A stretch of DNA of 6,231 nt from JASFEQ01 sp050122535 (GCA_050122535.1 JASFIT010000282.1:1-6231); one strand, 5' to 3'. Counted from the stretch's first letter, positions 1-6,077 are shown. The notes: generated from the letters alone by a model not told the origin. Program-made: numbers and translations.

Positions 1-420
1 GGCGCCCTCATACGGACGGCCGCGTTTTTTGGGTCCCAGGGCCTTATCCTACCCAAAGATCGCTCAGCAAAGGTTACGAAGAGGGTAAGAAAAAGGTCAG
101 CCGGGAGTTATGTGCATTTGCCTATTTCCAGAATTGTCAATTTGGGCAGGGCACTGGATGTATTAGACAGAAAAGGGTTCTGGATTATTGGTGCAACCGG
201 TGAGGCTCCTGAAACCATTTATCATTTCGACTGGAACAGGCCCTTGGTTTTGGTCGTGGGAAGTGAGGAACGAGGCCTGAGCCGCATGGTCAGGAACCGG
301 TGTCATCAGCTGGTTAGCATTCCATCGTATGGGAGGGTGGAATCCCTCAATGTATCTGTGGCCTGCGGCATCATTCTCTCCGAGATTGTTCGCCAAAGAA
401 GCGTCTCAAACGGTGCCTAA
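1..420 (+). CDS. rlmB: 23S rRNA (guanosine-2'-O-)-methyltransferase RlmB-like, C-terminal part (5'-truncated)
   Basis: The frame is open from the first base, giving 139 residues to a TAA stop, so the gene begins before the window. Known members are about 245-260 aa, so roughly the last 55% is present. All three SpoU/TrmH-family (SPOUT knot) motifs are visible: the end of motif 1 (GALIRTA, residues 1-7), motif 2 (LVVGSEERGL, 84-93) and motif 3 (IPSYGRVESLNVSVA, 107-121). The LPKDRSA stretch (17-23) followed by SAGS (33-36) and the NL...L..L.RKG.W.IGA segment is typical of RlmB, which methylates the ribose of G2251 in 23S rRNA using S-adenosylmethionine. The GTG at 112 is internal, not a start. 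Another SpoU paralogue (a TrmH-type tRNA methyltransferase) cannot be fully excluded because the N-terminal substrate-binding domain is missing. Confidence 0.9.
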   Translation, partial: GALIRTAAFFGSQGLILPKDRSAKVTKRVRKRSAGSYVHLPISRIVNLGRALDVLDRKGFWIIGATGEAPETIYHFDWNRPLVLVVGSEERGLSRMVRNRCHQLVSIPSYGRVESLNVSVACGIILSEIVRQRSVSNGA

Positions 421-476
421 ATTAGAAGATACCCAGCATACACCTCTATTTCCCCTCCGTCTGTTTCTCTTTTGAA

Positions 477-498
477 AAAACTTGCTTTTTTAAGTTTT
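477..498 (+). other. A/T-rich hairpin after the rlmB-like gene
   Basis: AAAACTT (477-483) and AAGTTTT (492-498) are perfect 7-bp inverted arms around an 8-base loop. It lies 57 bases after the rlmB-like stop codon. The stem is almost all A-T, so it is weak. It could be a poor intrinsic terminator, part of the next gene's promoter region, or chance in A/T-rich DNA. Confidence 0.25.
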
Positions 499-560
499 GG
501 GTAGTAACAATAACCACAAGATCCTTCTAAAATTAAGAACAAACATAATGAAGTGTCACC

Positions 561-566
561 GGAGAG
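561..566 (+). promoter_or_regulatory. Ribosome binding site GGAGAG deciding a TTG start
   Basis: GGAGAG sits 6 bases before the TTG at 573 but 18 bases before the first ATG at 585. Only the TTG has normal Shine-Dalgarno spacing, which favours it as the start of the small HTH gene. Confidence 0.55.
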
Positions 567-572
567 TATATT

Positions 573-734
573 TTGGCGCAGATCATGACAACCAAAGAAA
601 TTGCGAAATATCTGAAATTGCATGAAATAACGATATGCAAGTTATCCAAAGAAGGTAAAATTCCCTCATTTCGGATCGGTAAGGTCTGGCGATTTGACAA
701 GGACGTCATTGATGAATGGATTGCCAAAGGCTAG
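573..734 (+). CDS. Small excisionase/MerR-type helix-turn-helix DNA-binding protein
   Basis: This 53-residue protein starts at TTG 573; an ATG start at 585 would give 49 residues. The sequence TTKEIAKYLKLHEITICKLS (residues 6-25) forms the helix-turn-helix. It is followed by KEGKIPSFRIGKVWRF (26-41), the turn-and-wing signature of the HTH_17/excisionase family, and a terminal helix DKDVIDEWI (42-50). Such single-domain proteins bind DNA. Some are phage excisionases, but many free-standing versions in Deltaproteobacteria have no known target, and no integrase or att site is visible here. The frame is closed by TGA at 549-551, so the protein cannot be longer than a few extra residues. The gene appears to be on its own, 152 bases after the rlmB-like gene. 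Family assignment is firm; biological role is unknown. Confidence 0.85.
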   Translation: MAQIMTTKEIAKYLKLHEITICKLSKEGKIPSFRIGKVWRFDKDVIDEWIAKG

Positions 735-1130
735 ATTTTCTTAACGCCATCCTTTAACCTCAAGTAAGGGCCTTTTTATGAAGAAACCAGTGAAAATGTC
801 TTGAGCACGCTCCCGACGGGACGCTGTTATTCTGTCGGGAGCTGGAGATATCATCGCGAAAATGATGCTTGTATAATAGCTTAAGGCTGCAAGAAGCCGT
901 TTTTCTCCCCTTTCCAGATCACTAGTCCCTTCATTTTTTTCTTATCTTTCAGCCTCATTTTACTATCCGAGCTAGATAAAGCTTAACCAATGGTAGAGCA
1001 GATACTGCCGCTACCTTGCCCCTTTCCCAAATAGGGATTTTCGTGGCCGGTCCTTGCATTGAAAGTATAAAAACAAAACGTTAAGAAACGCCCTCTTAAT
1101 TTCAAGAAGATATAACCAAGGGAGGTATTT
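735..1130. other. 396-base region without a recognisable gene
   Basis: I find no credible coding region here on either strand; the longest small frames (for example 25 codons at 881-958, minus) lack ribosome sites. It contains the strong hairpin at 809-842, an isolated TATAAT at 872-877 without a matching -35, a pyrimidine-rich + strand tract at about 901-960, and the ribosome binding site of the next gene near its end. Promoters for the 63-aa gene, or a small RNA, could lie here but cannot be pinned down by eye. Confidence 0.6.
809..842. other. Strong GC-rich hairpin in the intergenic region
   Basis: GCTCCCGAC (809-817) and GTCGGGAGC (834-842) are perfect 9-bp inverted arms. Including G-T wobbles (818/833, 820/831) plus 819/832 and 821/830, the stem reaches 13 bp with an 8-base loop. 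Neither side has a T-tract, so it is not a standard intrinsic terminator on either strand. It lies 74 bases after the HTH gene. It could be an mRNA 3'-end stabiliser, part of a small RNA, or a protein-binding palindrome. Confidence 0.6.
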
Positions 1131-1322
1131 ATGAGTCAGGCATATTTGTGTGCAAGTTGTGAAACGCGACACGTTTACGGAAAGGGAGTTGATAGGTCAA
1201 AGCCGGCACAAAGGTATAAAAATCCAAAGGACAAGCTGACTTCGACAATTAGCTGGCCTACTGTATGGAGTAAGTATTGCTACTTTTGTGACAAAAAAAA
1301 GGATGGATTAATTAAGTCTTAG
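1131..1322 (+). CDS. Hypothetical 63-aa protein with two CxxC pairs (zinc-ribbon-like)
   Basis: ATG 1131 is preceded by a strong ribosome binding site, GGGAGG (1120-1125), five bases upstream. The 63-residue product has CxxC pairs at C7/C10 and C50/C53, close to the two ends, the spacing expected of a four-cysteine zinc ribbon or similar zinc-binding fold. The middle is basic and hydrophilic (Lys/Arg-rich, residues 18-35), then Trp-containing (W42, W46), and the tail is Lys-rich. There is no signal peptide or membrane segment, so it is probably cytoplasmic. I do not recognise the family. The good ribosome site and paired cysteines support a real gene. A nucleic-acid-binding role is only a guess from the basic character and from the RRM gene 166 bases downstream. 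Confidence 0.7.
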   Translation: MSQAYLCASCETRHVYGKGVDRSKPAQRYKNPKDKLTSTISWPTVWSKYCYFCDKKKDGLIKS

Positions 1323-1488
1323 GTTCAAGATGTGGGCCATGGCGAAAAGGAAGAGACGTTTTAGGGTAAGCTGAAATAGCAGAAAAAACTAACAAGTGAT
1401 TGCAAACGCATTAGCGCAAAGACATCTCAAGGACTGCCACGAACAAGAAAATCTCGGCAGGATTTTTGAGTAAGAAGGGAGTTTCAGA

Positions 1489-1797
1489 ATGAATATCTAT
1501 GTGGGTAATTTGTCGTACGACGTTACCGAGCAGGAGTTACAAAGAGCATTTGAGGCATTCGGCCAGGTTGAATCTGCTAAAATTATTCAAGACATGTATA
1601 GTGGCAGATCGAAAGGGTTCGGATTCGTCGAAATGCCAGACAAAGATGATGCCTGGTCTGCGATAGATGCCTTGAACGGCAAGGAAATGAAAGGGCGAAC
1701 GCTCAAGGTTAATAAGGCGCGACCCCGTTCCGAAGGTCGTGGATATGGAGGAAATCGAGGGAGAAGAGGGCAGGGTGGTGGACGGCGTTTTTATTAA
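1489..1797 (+). CDS. Single-RRM RNA-binding protein with Arg/Gly-rich tail
   Basis: The 102-residue product is one RNA recognition motif (about residues 1-78) plus a short tail. RNP2 is IYVGNL (3-8) and RNP1 is KGFGFVEM (42-49). The aromatic RNA-stacking positions Y4, F44 and F46 are kept; the last RNP1 position is Met rather than the usual Phe/Tyr. The tail (80-102) is rich in Arg and Gly (GYGGNRGRRGQGGGRR), as in plant and cyanobacterial glycine-rich RNA-binding proteins. The family binds single-stranded RNA in the cytoplasm; bacterial versions are often linked to cold or stress responses, but no regulatory target is visible here. ATG 1489 has AAGGGAG (1475-1481) seven bases upstream. It is followed by a 42-aa basic protein gene, probably co-transcribed. 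Confidence 0.95.
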   Translation: MNIYVGNLSYDVTEQELQRAFEAFGQVESAKIIQDMYSGRSKGFGFVEMPDKDDAWSAIDALNGKEMKGRTLKVNKARPRSEGRGYGGNRGRRGQGGGRRFY

Positions 1798-1849
1798 ATA
1801 TTGCTCGATAATAGAGCCTGAACACGCTCGATGGATCATTATTGTGTTT

Positions 1850-1856
1850 AGGAGGT
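1850..1856 (+). promoter_or_regulatory. Near-perfect Shine-Dalgarno AGGAGGT without a matching gene start
   Basis: AGGAGGT lies between the RRM gene and the 42-aa gene, 47 bases before the latter's ATG, too far to serve it directly. The ATG at 1857 abuts it with no spacing. A TTG at 1861 has good spacing but opens only a 9-codon frame ending in TGA at 1888-1890, shortly before the next gene's own ribosome site. It may be a ribosome standby site, start a leader peptide, or be chance. Confidence 0.35.
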
Positions 1857-1903
1857 ATGGTTGAGAGACACTATCAGGCACAGAGATTGAAGCAGAGGGG
1901 ATC

Positions 1904-2032
1904 ATGGCGAAGCGTAATACTCATAGTTTTAAAAAGTTTCAGAAAGAGCTTAAGCGAAAGAAGAAGGCAAAGGAAAAGATGGCGCGGCGGCAAGGCAAGA
2001 AGGATCCGGAGACTGAGGCTGATAAGAAGTAG
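1904..2032 (+). CDS. Small, highly basic 42-aa protein
   Basis: ATG 1904 to TAG 2030-2032 encodes 42 residues beginning MAKRNTHSFKKFQKELKRKK. About half of the residues are Lys or Arg. The segment from about 8 to 33 looks like a charged amphipathic helix, ending in an acidic/basic tail (DPETEADKK). GAGG at 1895-1898 is a suitable ribosome site, five bases upstream. Small basic proteins of this style, beginning MAKRN-SF-K, occur in Deltaproteobacteria as far as I recall, without assigned function. The charge and the position 107 bases after the RRM gene suggest RNA or ribosome association, which is inference. A longer overlapping frame starting at 1842 has low-complexity Arg-rich content and is judged a shadow. 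A hairpin terminator follows 37 bases after the stop. Confidence 0.75.
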   Translation: MAKRNTHSFKKFQKELKRKKKAKEKMARRQGKKDPETEADKK

Positions 2033-2051
2033 GCCGCCAATCCATCCGTTC

Positions 2052-2100
2052 TAAAAACAAACTGAAATAGGCAGGGTCATCACGGCCCTGCCTTTCATTT
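2052..2100. terminator. Bidirectional intrinsic terminator between convergent genes
   Basis: GGCAGGG (2070-2076) and CCCTGCC (2086-2092) form a perfect 7-bp GC-rich stem with a 9-base loop. On the + strand it is followed by TTTCATTT (2093-2100). On the minus strand it is followed by a T-rich run, the complement of 2052-2069. It lies 37 bases after the 42-aa gene and 44 bases after the maf stop on the other strand, so it can end both converging transcripts. Confidence 0.8.
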
Positions 2101-2136
2101 AAGATGAAGAGCGTTAAGGAACTAGAGAGGAATAGA

Positions 2137-2748
2137 TCAAGGTAAGATGGGAAAGCTCTTTAAGGCGCCAGCGGCGAGCAACGATTTGATTAGGGCACAC
2201 ACCGGCAATCCCACCACATTGGTATAAGAGCCTGAGATGGATTCCACCATAAAGGCGCCTACCCCCTGGATTGCATAGCTGCCCGCCTTTCCAAAGGGTT
2301 CGCCTGTGGCCATGTAAGCACTAATCTCTTTCTCACTCAGCCGCTTCATTTTGACAAGCGTGGTGATGGCTTCTGAATGAGCCTTCTCACCTGAAGGATC
2401 CAAGAGGCAAAACCCTGTAATAACCTCATGCTCTTTCCCGCTCAGGCGAGAGAGCATGAAGTGAACATCTTCAGGCGCTCTCGGCTTACCAAATACACGC
2501 TCGCCCATAACAACCATCGTATCAGCCCCAAGTATCCAGCCCCCTTTGGATTTGGGGTAGACTGCCTTTGCTTTCTCCTCTGCAAGCAGAACGGCCCTCA
2601 GAGGAGGTTCCCCCAGAACCTGGTCTTCCTCCGCGTGGCTAGGCACTGAGCGAAAAGGAAGACCGACCTGCTGCAACAAGCTTCTCCTTCTAGGCGAATT
2701 GGAGGCCAATACGAGGGGATTTTCTTTGCTAATTGGCTGAAAACTCAT
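2137..2748 (-). CDS. maf: Maf-family nucleoside triphosphate pyrophosphatase (probable dTTP/UTP type)
   Basis: The 203-residue protein is the usual length for Maf. It hydrolyses non-canonical or methylated nucleoside triphosphates to monophosphates and pyrophosphate, cleaning the nucleotide pool in the cytoplasm; overproduction of some homologues blocks septum formation. Motifs seen: the phosphate-binding LASNSPRRRSLL (14-25), catalytic GADTMV (74-79, D76), GKPRAPEDV (87-95), LSGKEHEVITGF (102-113), and GKAGSYAIQGVGAFMVE (153-169) followed by VVGLP (178-182). Gln161 in the AIQG motif matches the YhdE/BsMaf dTTP/UTP subgroup rather than the YceF 7-methyl-GTP subgroup. Its ATG overlaps the tatD stop as ATGA (2745-2748), so it is probably translationally coupled to tatD and shares its promoter. 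Confidence 0.95.
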   Translation of the reverse strand: MSFQPISKENPLVLASNSPRRRSLLQQVGLPFRSVPSHAEEDQVLGEPPLRAVLLAEEKAKAVYPKSKGGWILGADTMVVMGERVFGKPRAPEDVHFMLSRLSGKEHEVITGFCLLDPSGEKAHSEAITTLVKMKRLSEKEISAYMATGEPFGKAGSYAIQGVGAFMVESISGSYTNVVGLPVCALIKSLLAAGALKSFPILP

Positions 2749-3521
2749 GGGTTATCTGGAAGATCAAAAACGCGTTTTGCATTTTCAGAGGTCTGGAGAG
2801 CCAACTCCTGGAAGTCCATGTTTCTGAGTTCTGCGATCTTTTGGGCCGCATAGGTCACGAAGAGGGGCTCGTTACGTTTTCCCCTATGGGGAACCGGTGC
2901 CAAAAAGGGGGCATCTGTTTCCACGAGCAGGCGCTCGAGGGGTATCTTGGTGGCCACCTCATGCACCTGAAGGGCCTTCTTATAGGTGACCGTACCAGGT
3001 ATGGAGATATGGTAGCCCATTTCAATGAGGACCATGGCCATATCATAATCACCTGAAAAACAGTGGATGACGCCCTTGTCCTTTCCCCTTGTCTTTTGTT
3101 TTAAAACCTCAAGTAGTTCCGCGTGGGCTTCTCGATCATGAATGATCACGGGCAAATCCAAATCCCCAGCCAAATCCAGCTGCTGTTTAAATGCCTCCAC
3201 CTGCATGTCTGGAGGAGAATAGCGGCGGTAGAAATCCAGGCCTATTTCTCCCCAGGCGACCACTTTAGGCTCCGATACAAGTCCTTCCAATTCTCTTAGG
3301 ACGTGTTGATCTATGTCCGTGGCATGATGCGGATGGTAGCCCACTGAAGAGAAGACAAAATCATAGGTGTTGGCCAATTCCAGGGCCTTGCGTGAAGTGG
3401 ACAGGTCAGTTCCTATAGTGACAATATGGGTAATACCGCCTTCCAAGGCCCTGTCCAGAGTCGCCTGTCGATCCTTGTCAAAGTCCTTCATTTCCAGATG
3501 TGCGTGAGAGTCAACCAGCAT
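2745..3521 (-). CDS. tatD: TatD-family metal-dependent DNase/hydrolase
   Basis: The 258-residue protein matches the normal TatD length and is a TIM-barrel amidohydrolase-type enzyme. All metal ligands sit where expected: DSHAHL with H6 and H8, E92 in GEIGLDFYR, H128 in VIIHDR, H153 in HCFSG, and D203 in ETDAPFLAP. E. coli TatD is a Mg-dependent 3'-5' exonuclease implicated in DNA repair and oxidative damage; despite its name it is not needed for Tat export. Paralogues YcfH and YjjV share these motifs, so the exact orthologue is uncertain. The start at 3521 gives the canonical MLVDSHAHL N-terminus; the ribosome site is weak (AGGG only two bases away). The gene is first in a tatD-maf operon with an ATGA overlap, and a good promoter lies about 50 bases upstream. 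Confidence 0.95.
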   Translation of the reverse strand: MLVDSHAHLEMKDFDKDRQATLDRALEGGITHIVTIGTDLSTSRKALELANTYDFVFSSVGYHPHHATDIDQHVLRELEGLVSEPKVVAWGEIGLDFYRRYSPPDMQVEAFKQQLDLAGDLDLPVIIHDREAHAELLEVLKQKTRGKDKGVIHCFSGDYDMAMVLIEMGYHISIPGTVTYKKALQVHEVATKIPLERLLVETDAPFLAPVPHRGKRNEPLFVTYAAQKIAELRNMDFQELALQTSENAKRVFDLPDNP

Positions 3522-3570
3522 ATCCCTGTGCTCAAATTTCTGTTTATATTCTTATATCTTGGCTCAAGGG

Positions 3571-3599
3571 ATGATAGTCTATCCACGCCTGCTTGGCAA
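3571..3599 (-). promoter_or_regulatory. Sigma-70-like promoter for tatD-maf
   Basis: Reading the minus strand, TTGCCA (3599-3594, 5/6 to TTGACA) and TATCAT (3576-3571, 5/6 to TATAAT) are separated by exactly 17 bases. Transcription would start near 3564, giving a leader of about 43 bases before the tatD ATG. Confidence 0.55.
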
Positions 3600-3608
3600 A
3601 CAAATAGG

Positions 3609-3636
3609 TTGCAAATTTCTGTAAATCGTTTAAAAT
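3609..3636 (+). promoter_or_regulatory. Possible promoter for the GAF-ATPase gene
   Basis: TTGCAA (3609-3614, 4/6) and TAAAAT (3631-3636, 5/6) are 16 bases apart in an A/T-rich stretch. The start would fall near 3643, about 36 bases before the ATG at 3680. It lies back to back with the tatD promoter, so the two could be jointly regulated. Confidence 0.4.
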
Positions 3637-3679
3637 ATATAAGATTTAGCTCAAAAGGGGGGTTTTGGGAAACTTATCT

Positions 3680-5977
3680 ATGGCTGCCACCGCAAAAGAA
3701 CCGGCCCGGTCTGAAAAATCTCTAGAAGAACAGCTCCAATTTCAAAAAAGACTCAATACCATCACCAACAAGATCCATTCGGCCAAAGATACGGATGATA
3801 TCCTTGAAAACCTCCAAGGTGAGATCCTCGCCCTCTTCGATGCCGATCGGATTACTGTCTATGTGGTGGATGGGGCCAGCAGGCAGGTTGTCTCCCGTTT
3901 TAAGACCGGCGGCGAGGTCAACGAGATTCGGGTCCCCATCAATAATGATAGTATCACTGGATACTGCGCCTCATTTGGGAAAGTGATCAACATTAGCAAT
4001 GCCTATGATGCGGAGGAACTGAAGAGAATAAATGCGGATCTAAATTTTGACCGAAGCTGGGACAAAAAGTCGGGCTACAAGACGAAACAGGTTTTGGTGG
4101 CACCGATCACTTTCAATAGGTATCTCCTTGGTGTTATTCAGCTTATCAACAAAAAAAAGGGAAAAAACTTTACCCTCGAAGACCAATCCTCAGTTCTCGA
4201 AATCGCCAGGGTCCTGGGTGTAGCCTTTTTCAATAACCAGAAACTTGCCAAGAAATCCAAACCCACCAAATTTGATCACCTCATATCCAACCACATCATT
4301 ACCCATAAGGACCTGGAACGGGCCATGATCAACGCGAGGAAGTCCAAAAAACAGGTGGAATCGGTCCTCATGAGTGATTTTAATGTGTCAAGGGAGGATA
4401 TTGGAAAGTCCCTCTCTGATTACTACAAAACCCAGTTCATCCCATATGATGAAAGGATGGTGATTCCAGGTCAGCTCCTGAAAGGGCTGAAGATGAACTT
4501 CCTCAAAAAGAACGTCTTTGTTCCCTTATCACAGTCGGGCAACAAGATTGTCGTGGCCATGGAAAATCCCGATTACCTTCCTGCGAGGGACGTCATTAGC
4601 CGGCTGATTCCAGCCAAGCAGTACGAGTATTGTGTCGCGCTCAAAGAGGATATCTTCAGGATGATTGATCTCTTCTTTGGCGTGAAGACAAAGGACTCAG
4701 GGAGCATCGAAGATATTCTCGGAAAGCTAGACGTCTCCGAAGAGGAGGATGAAGAGGAATTGATAGGGGTAAGTGAAGAGGATTCGGCCATTGTCCAGCT
4801 GGTCAACAAGATGGTCATGGACGCTTACAACCGGGGCGCCTCGGATATCCACATTGAGCCGCGAGCGGGTAAGGCCAATGCGGTGATCAGATTCAGAGTA
4901 GACGGCGCCTGTCAGGTCTACCAGACCATCCCCTATACCTACAAACGAGCCGTCGTATCGCGACTCAAGATCATGTCCGAGCTGGATATCGCCGAAAGGC
5001 GCTTTCCTCAAGATGGGAAGATCAAGTTCAAGAAATATGCTCCCCTTGATATCGAACTGCGTGTTGCCTCCATTCCCACGGCAGGAGGAAATGAGGATGT
5101 GGTCTTGAGACTCCTGGCGACCGGGGAGCCCATTCCCCTGGATAAAATGGGAATGAGTGACAGCACCTATGGCTCCTTCATCGATATGATATCCAAGCCT
5201 TACGGGATCGTCCTTGTGGTGGGACCCACTGGAAGCGGCAAGACCACCACACTTCACGCTGCGCTGCGCTATATCAACAAGCCTGAGACAAAAATATGGA
5301 CAGCTGAAGACCCTGTGGAGATTAGCCAGGACGGCCTGCGTCAGGTCCAGGTCCATCCAAAAATCGGATTTGATTTTGCCACGGCCATGAGGGCCTTTTT
5401 GAGGGCCGATCCTGATGTGATCATGGTGGGTGAGATGCGGGACCATGAGACCGTGTCCACGGGTATCGAGGCCTCTCTGACGGGCCATCTGGTTTTCAGC
5501 ACGCTTCATACCAATAGTGCCCCTGAGACCGTGACGCGACTCCTGGATATGGGCATGGATCCCTTCAACTTCGCCGATGCCATCCTGGGTGTACTGGCCC
5601 AAAGATTGGTGAGGACCCTTTGCAAGGACTGCAAGGAGCAATATCACCCGGGCCAAGAGGAATTTGATAACATCGTCAGGGCTTATGAAGGGGATTTCGA
5701 CGCCCTGGGGATCTCCTATGAGAATGACTTGTTCCTTCACAAGCCCAGCGGATGCTCCAATTGCGGGAACACCGGATACAGGGGTCGAACCGGCATTCAT
5801 GAGCTCCTTGTGGGAACCGATGACATGAAGACGTTGATACAGAGCAGGGCCAAAATGGAGGATTTGAGAAAGCAAGCCATCAAGGATGGAATGGCTACCC
5901 TTATGCAGGATGGAATTCGAAAAGTCTTCAATGGCGAAACGGATCTCATTCAGGTGAGAAAGGTCTGTATCAAATAG
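3680..5977 (+). CDS. GspE/PilB-type secretion or type IV pilus assembly ATPase with N-terminal GAF domain
   Basis: The 765-residue protein is about 200 residues longer than ordinary GspE/PilB because of an N-terminal GAF sensor domain (about 27-183; typical end QVLVAPITF..YLLGVIQLINK). Next comes a T2SSE_N/MshEN-like domain (about 198-332), an acidic linker (351-360, mostly Glu/Asp), and the hexameric ATPase core. Core motifs: RFPQDGKIKF and ELRVASIPT before the P-loop; Walker A GPTGSGKT (515-522, K521); Asp box AEDPVE (542-547); Walker B VIMVGE (580-585) followed by MRD; His box GHLVFSTLHTN (602-612); and zinc tetracysteine C648/C651 and C692/C695, typical of GspE/PilB but not PilT. It should power pilin or pseudopilin assembly at the inner membrane. 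No pilC/gspF or pilin gene is adjacent, so the partner machine is unknown. ATG 3680 is preferred over TTG 3665, which lies only two bases after the G-run at 3657-3662; GGGA (3667-3670) precedes the ATG. Confidence 0.93.
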   Translation: MAATAKEPARSEKSLEEQLQFQKRLNTITNKIHSAKDTDDILENLQGEILALFDADRITVYVVDGASRQVVSRFKTGGEVNEIRVPINNDSITGYCASFGKVINISNAYDAEELKRINADLNFDRSWDKKSGYKTKQVLVAPITFNRYLLGVIQLINKKKGKNFTLEDQSSVLEIARVLGVAFFNNQKLAKKSKPTKFDHLISNHIITHKDLERAMINARKSKKQVESVLMSDFNVSREDIGKSLSDYYKTQFIPYDERMVIPGQLLKGLKMNFLKKNVFVPLSQSGNKIVVAMENPDYLPARDVISRLIPAKQYEYCVALKEDIFRMIDLFFGVKTKDSGSIEDILGKLDVSEEEDEEELIGVSEEDSAIVQLVNKMVMDAYNRGASDIHIEPRAGKANAVIRFRVDGACQVYQTIPYTYKRAVVSRLKIMSELDIAERRFPQDGKIKFKKYAPLDIELRVASIPTAGGNEDVVLRLLATGEPIPLDKMGMSDSTYGSFIDMISKPYGIVLVVGPTGSGKTTTLHAALRYINKPETKIWTAEDPVEISQDGLRQVQVHPKIGFDFATAMRAFLRADPDVIMVGEMRDHETVSTGIEASLTGHLVFSTLHTNSAPETVTRLLDMGMDPFNFADAILGVLAQRLVRTLCKDCKEQYHPGQEEFDNIVRAYEGDFDALGISYENDLFLHKPSGCSNCGNTGYRGRTGIHELLVGTDDMKTLIQSRAKMEDLRKQAIKDGMATLMQDGIRKVFNGETDLIQVRKVCIK

Positions 5978-6007
5978 TTTAGAAGCTGTCGGAAAACGCC
6001 CATCTGC

Positions 6008-6057
6008 CATTCGACAAGTCGTTCGACAGGCTCACAATCCTGAGCAAAGTCGAAGGG
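6008..6057. repeat. TTCGAC-type palindromic (REP-like) repeat element
   Basis: TTCGACAGGCTCA (6022-6034) and TGAGCAAAGTCGAA (6041-6054) form an imperfect hairpin around a six-base loop, with a second TTCGAC copy just upstream at 6010-6015. This closely resembles the TTCGACA-GGCTCA / TGAGC-AAGTCGAA type of dispersed intergenic repeat common in environmental bacterial genomes. The 50-bp unit is flanked by CTGC on both sides (6004-6007 and 6058-6061), which could be a short target duplication or chance. Confidence 0.65.
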
Positions 6058-6077
6058 CTGCGTGCCCCTCATCCCCC

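Noticed and set aside
881..958. 25-codon minus-strand frame with a faint cold-shock-like string (GLVIWKGEKNGF)
   Set aside because: No ribosome binding site, no RNP motif proper, far shorter than a cold-shock domain; similarity is probably chance.
1044..1058. Possible sigma-54 promoter (TGGC...TTGC) before the 63-aa gene
   Set aside because: The TGGC and TTGC blocks are one base too close (nine rather than ten bases between GG and GC), and sigma-54 spacing is strict.
1339..1374. 11-codon frame starting MAKRKRR, like the N-terminus of the 42-aa protein
   Set aside because: Too short, with no ribosome site; it might be a remnant of a duplicated copy, but eleven residues cannot show that.
1434..1467. 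CTGCC/GGCAG inverted repeat followed by five Ts upstream of the RRM gene, a possible attenuator
   Set aside because: The stem is only 5 bp with a 17-base loop; too weak to call.
1537..1905. 122-codon minus-strand frame over the RRM gene
   Set aside because: It overlaps a clear RRM protein on the other strand and has no recognisable motif.
1842..2054. 70-codon + strand frame overlapping the 42-aa gene
   Set aside because: The Arg/Ser-rich translation is the +1 shadow of a lysine-rich gene; the 42-aa frame has its own well-placed ribosome site.
2855..3052. 65-codon minus-strand frame inside tatD
   Set aside because: It overlaps tatD out of frame across the catalytic motifs.
4727..6010. 427-codon open frame on the minus strand opposite the ATPase gene
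   Set aside because: It is antisense to the conserved ATPase core, shows no recognisable domain and has the composition of a mirrored frame; the + strand frame explains the sequence fully.
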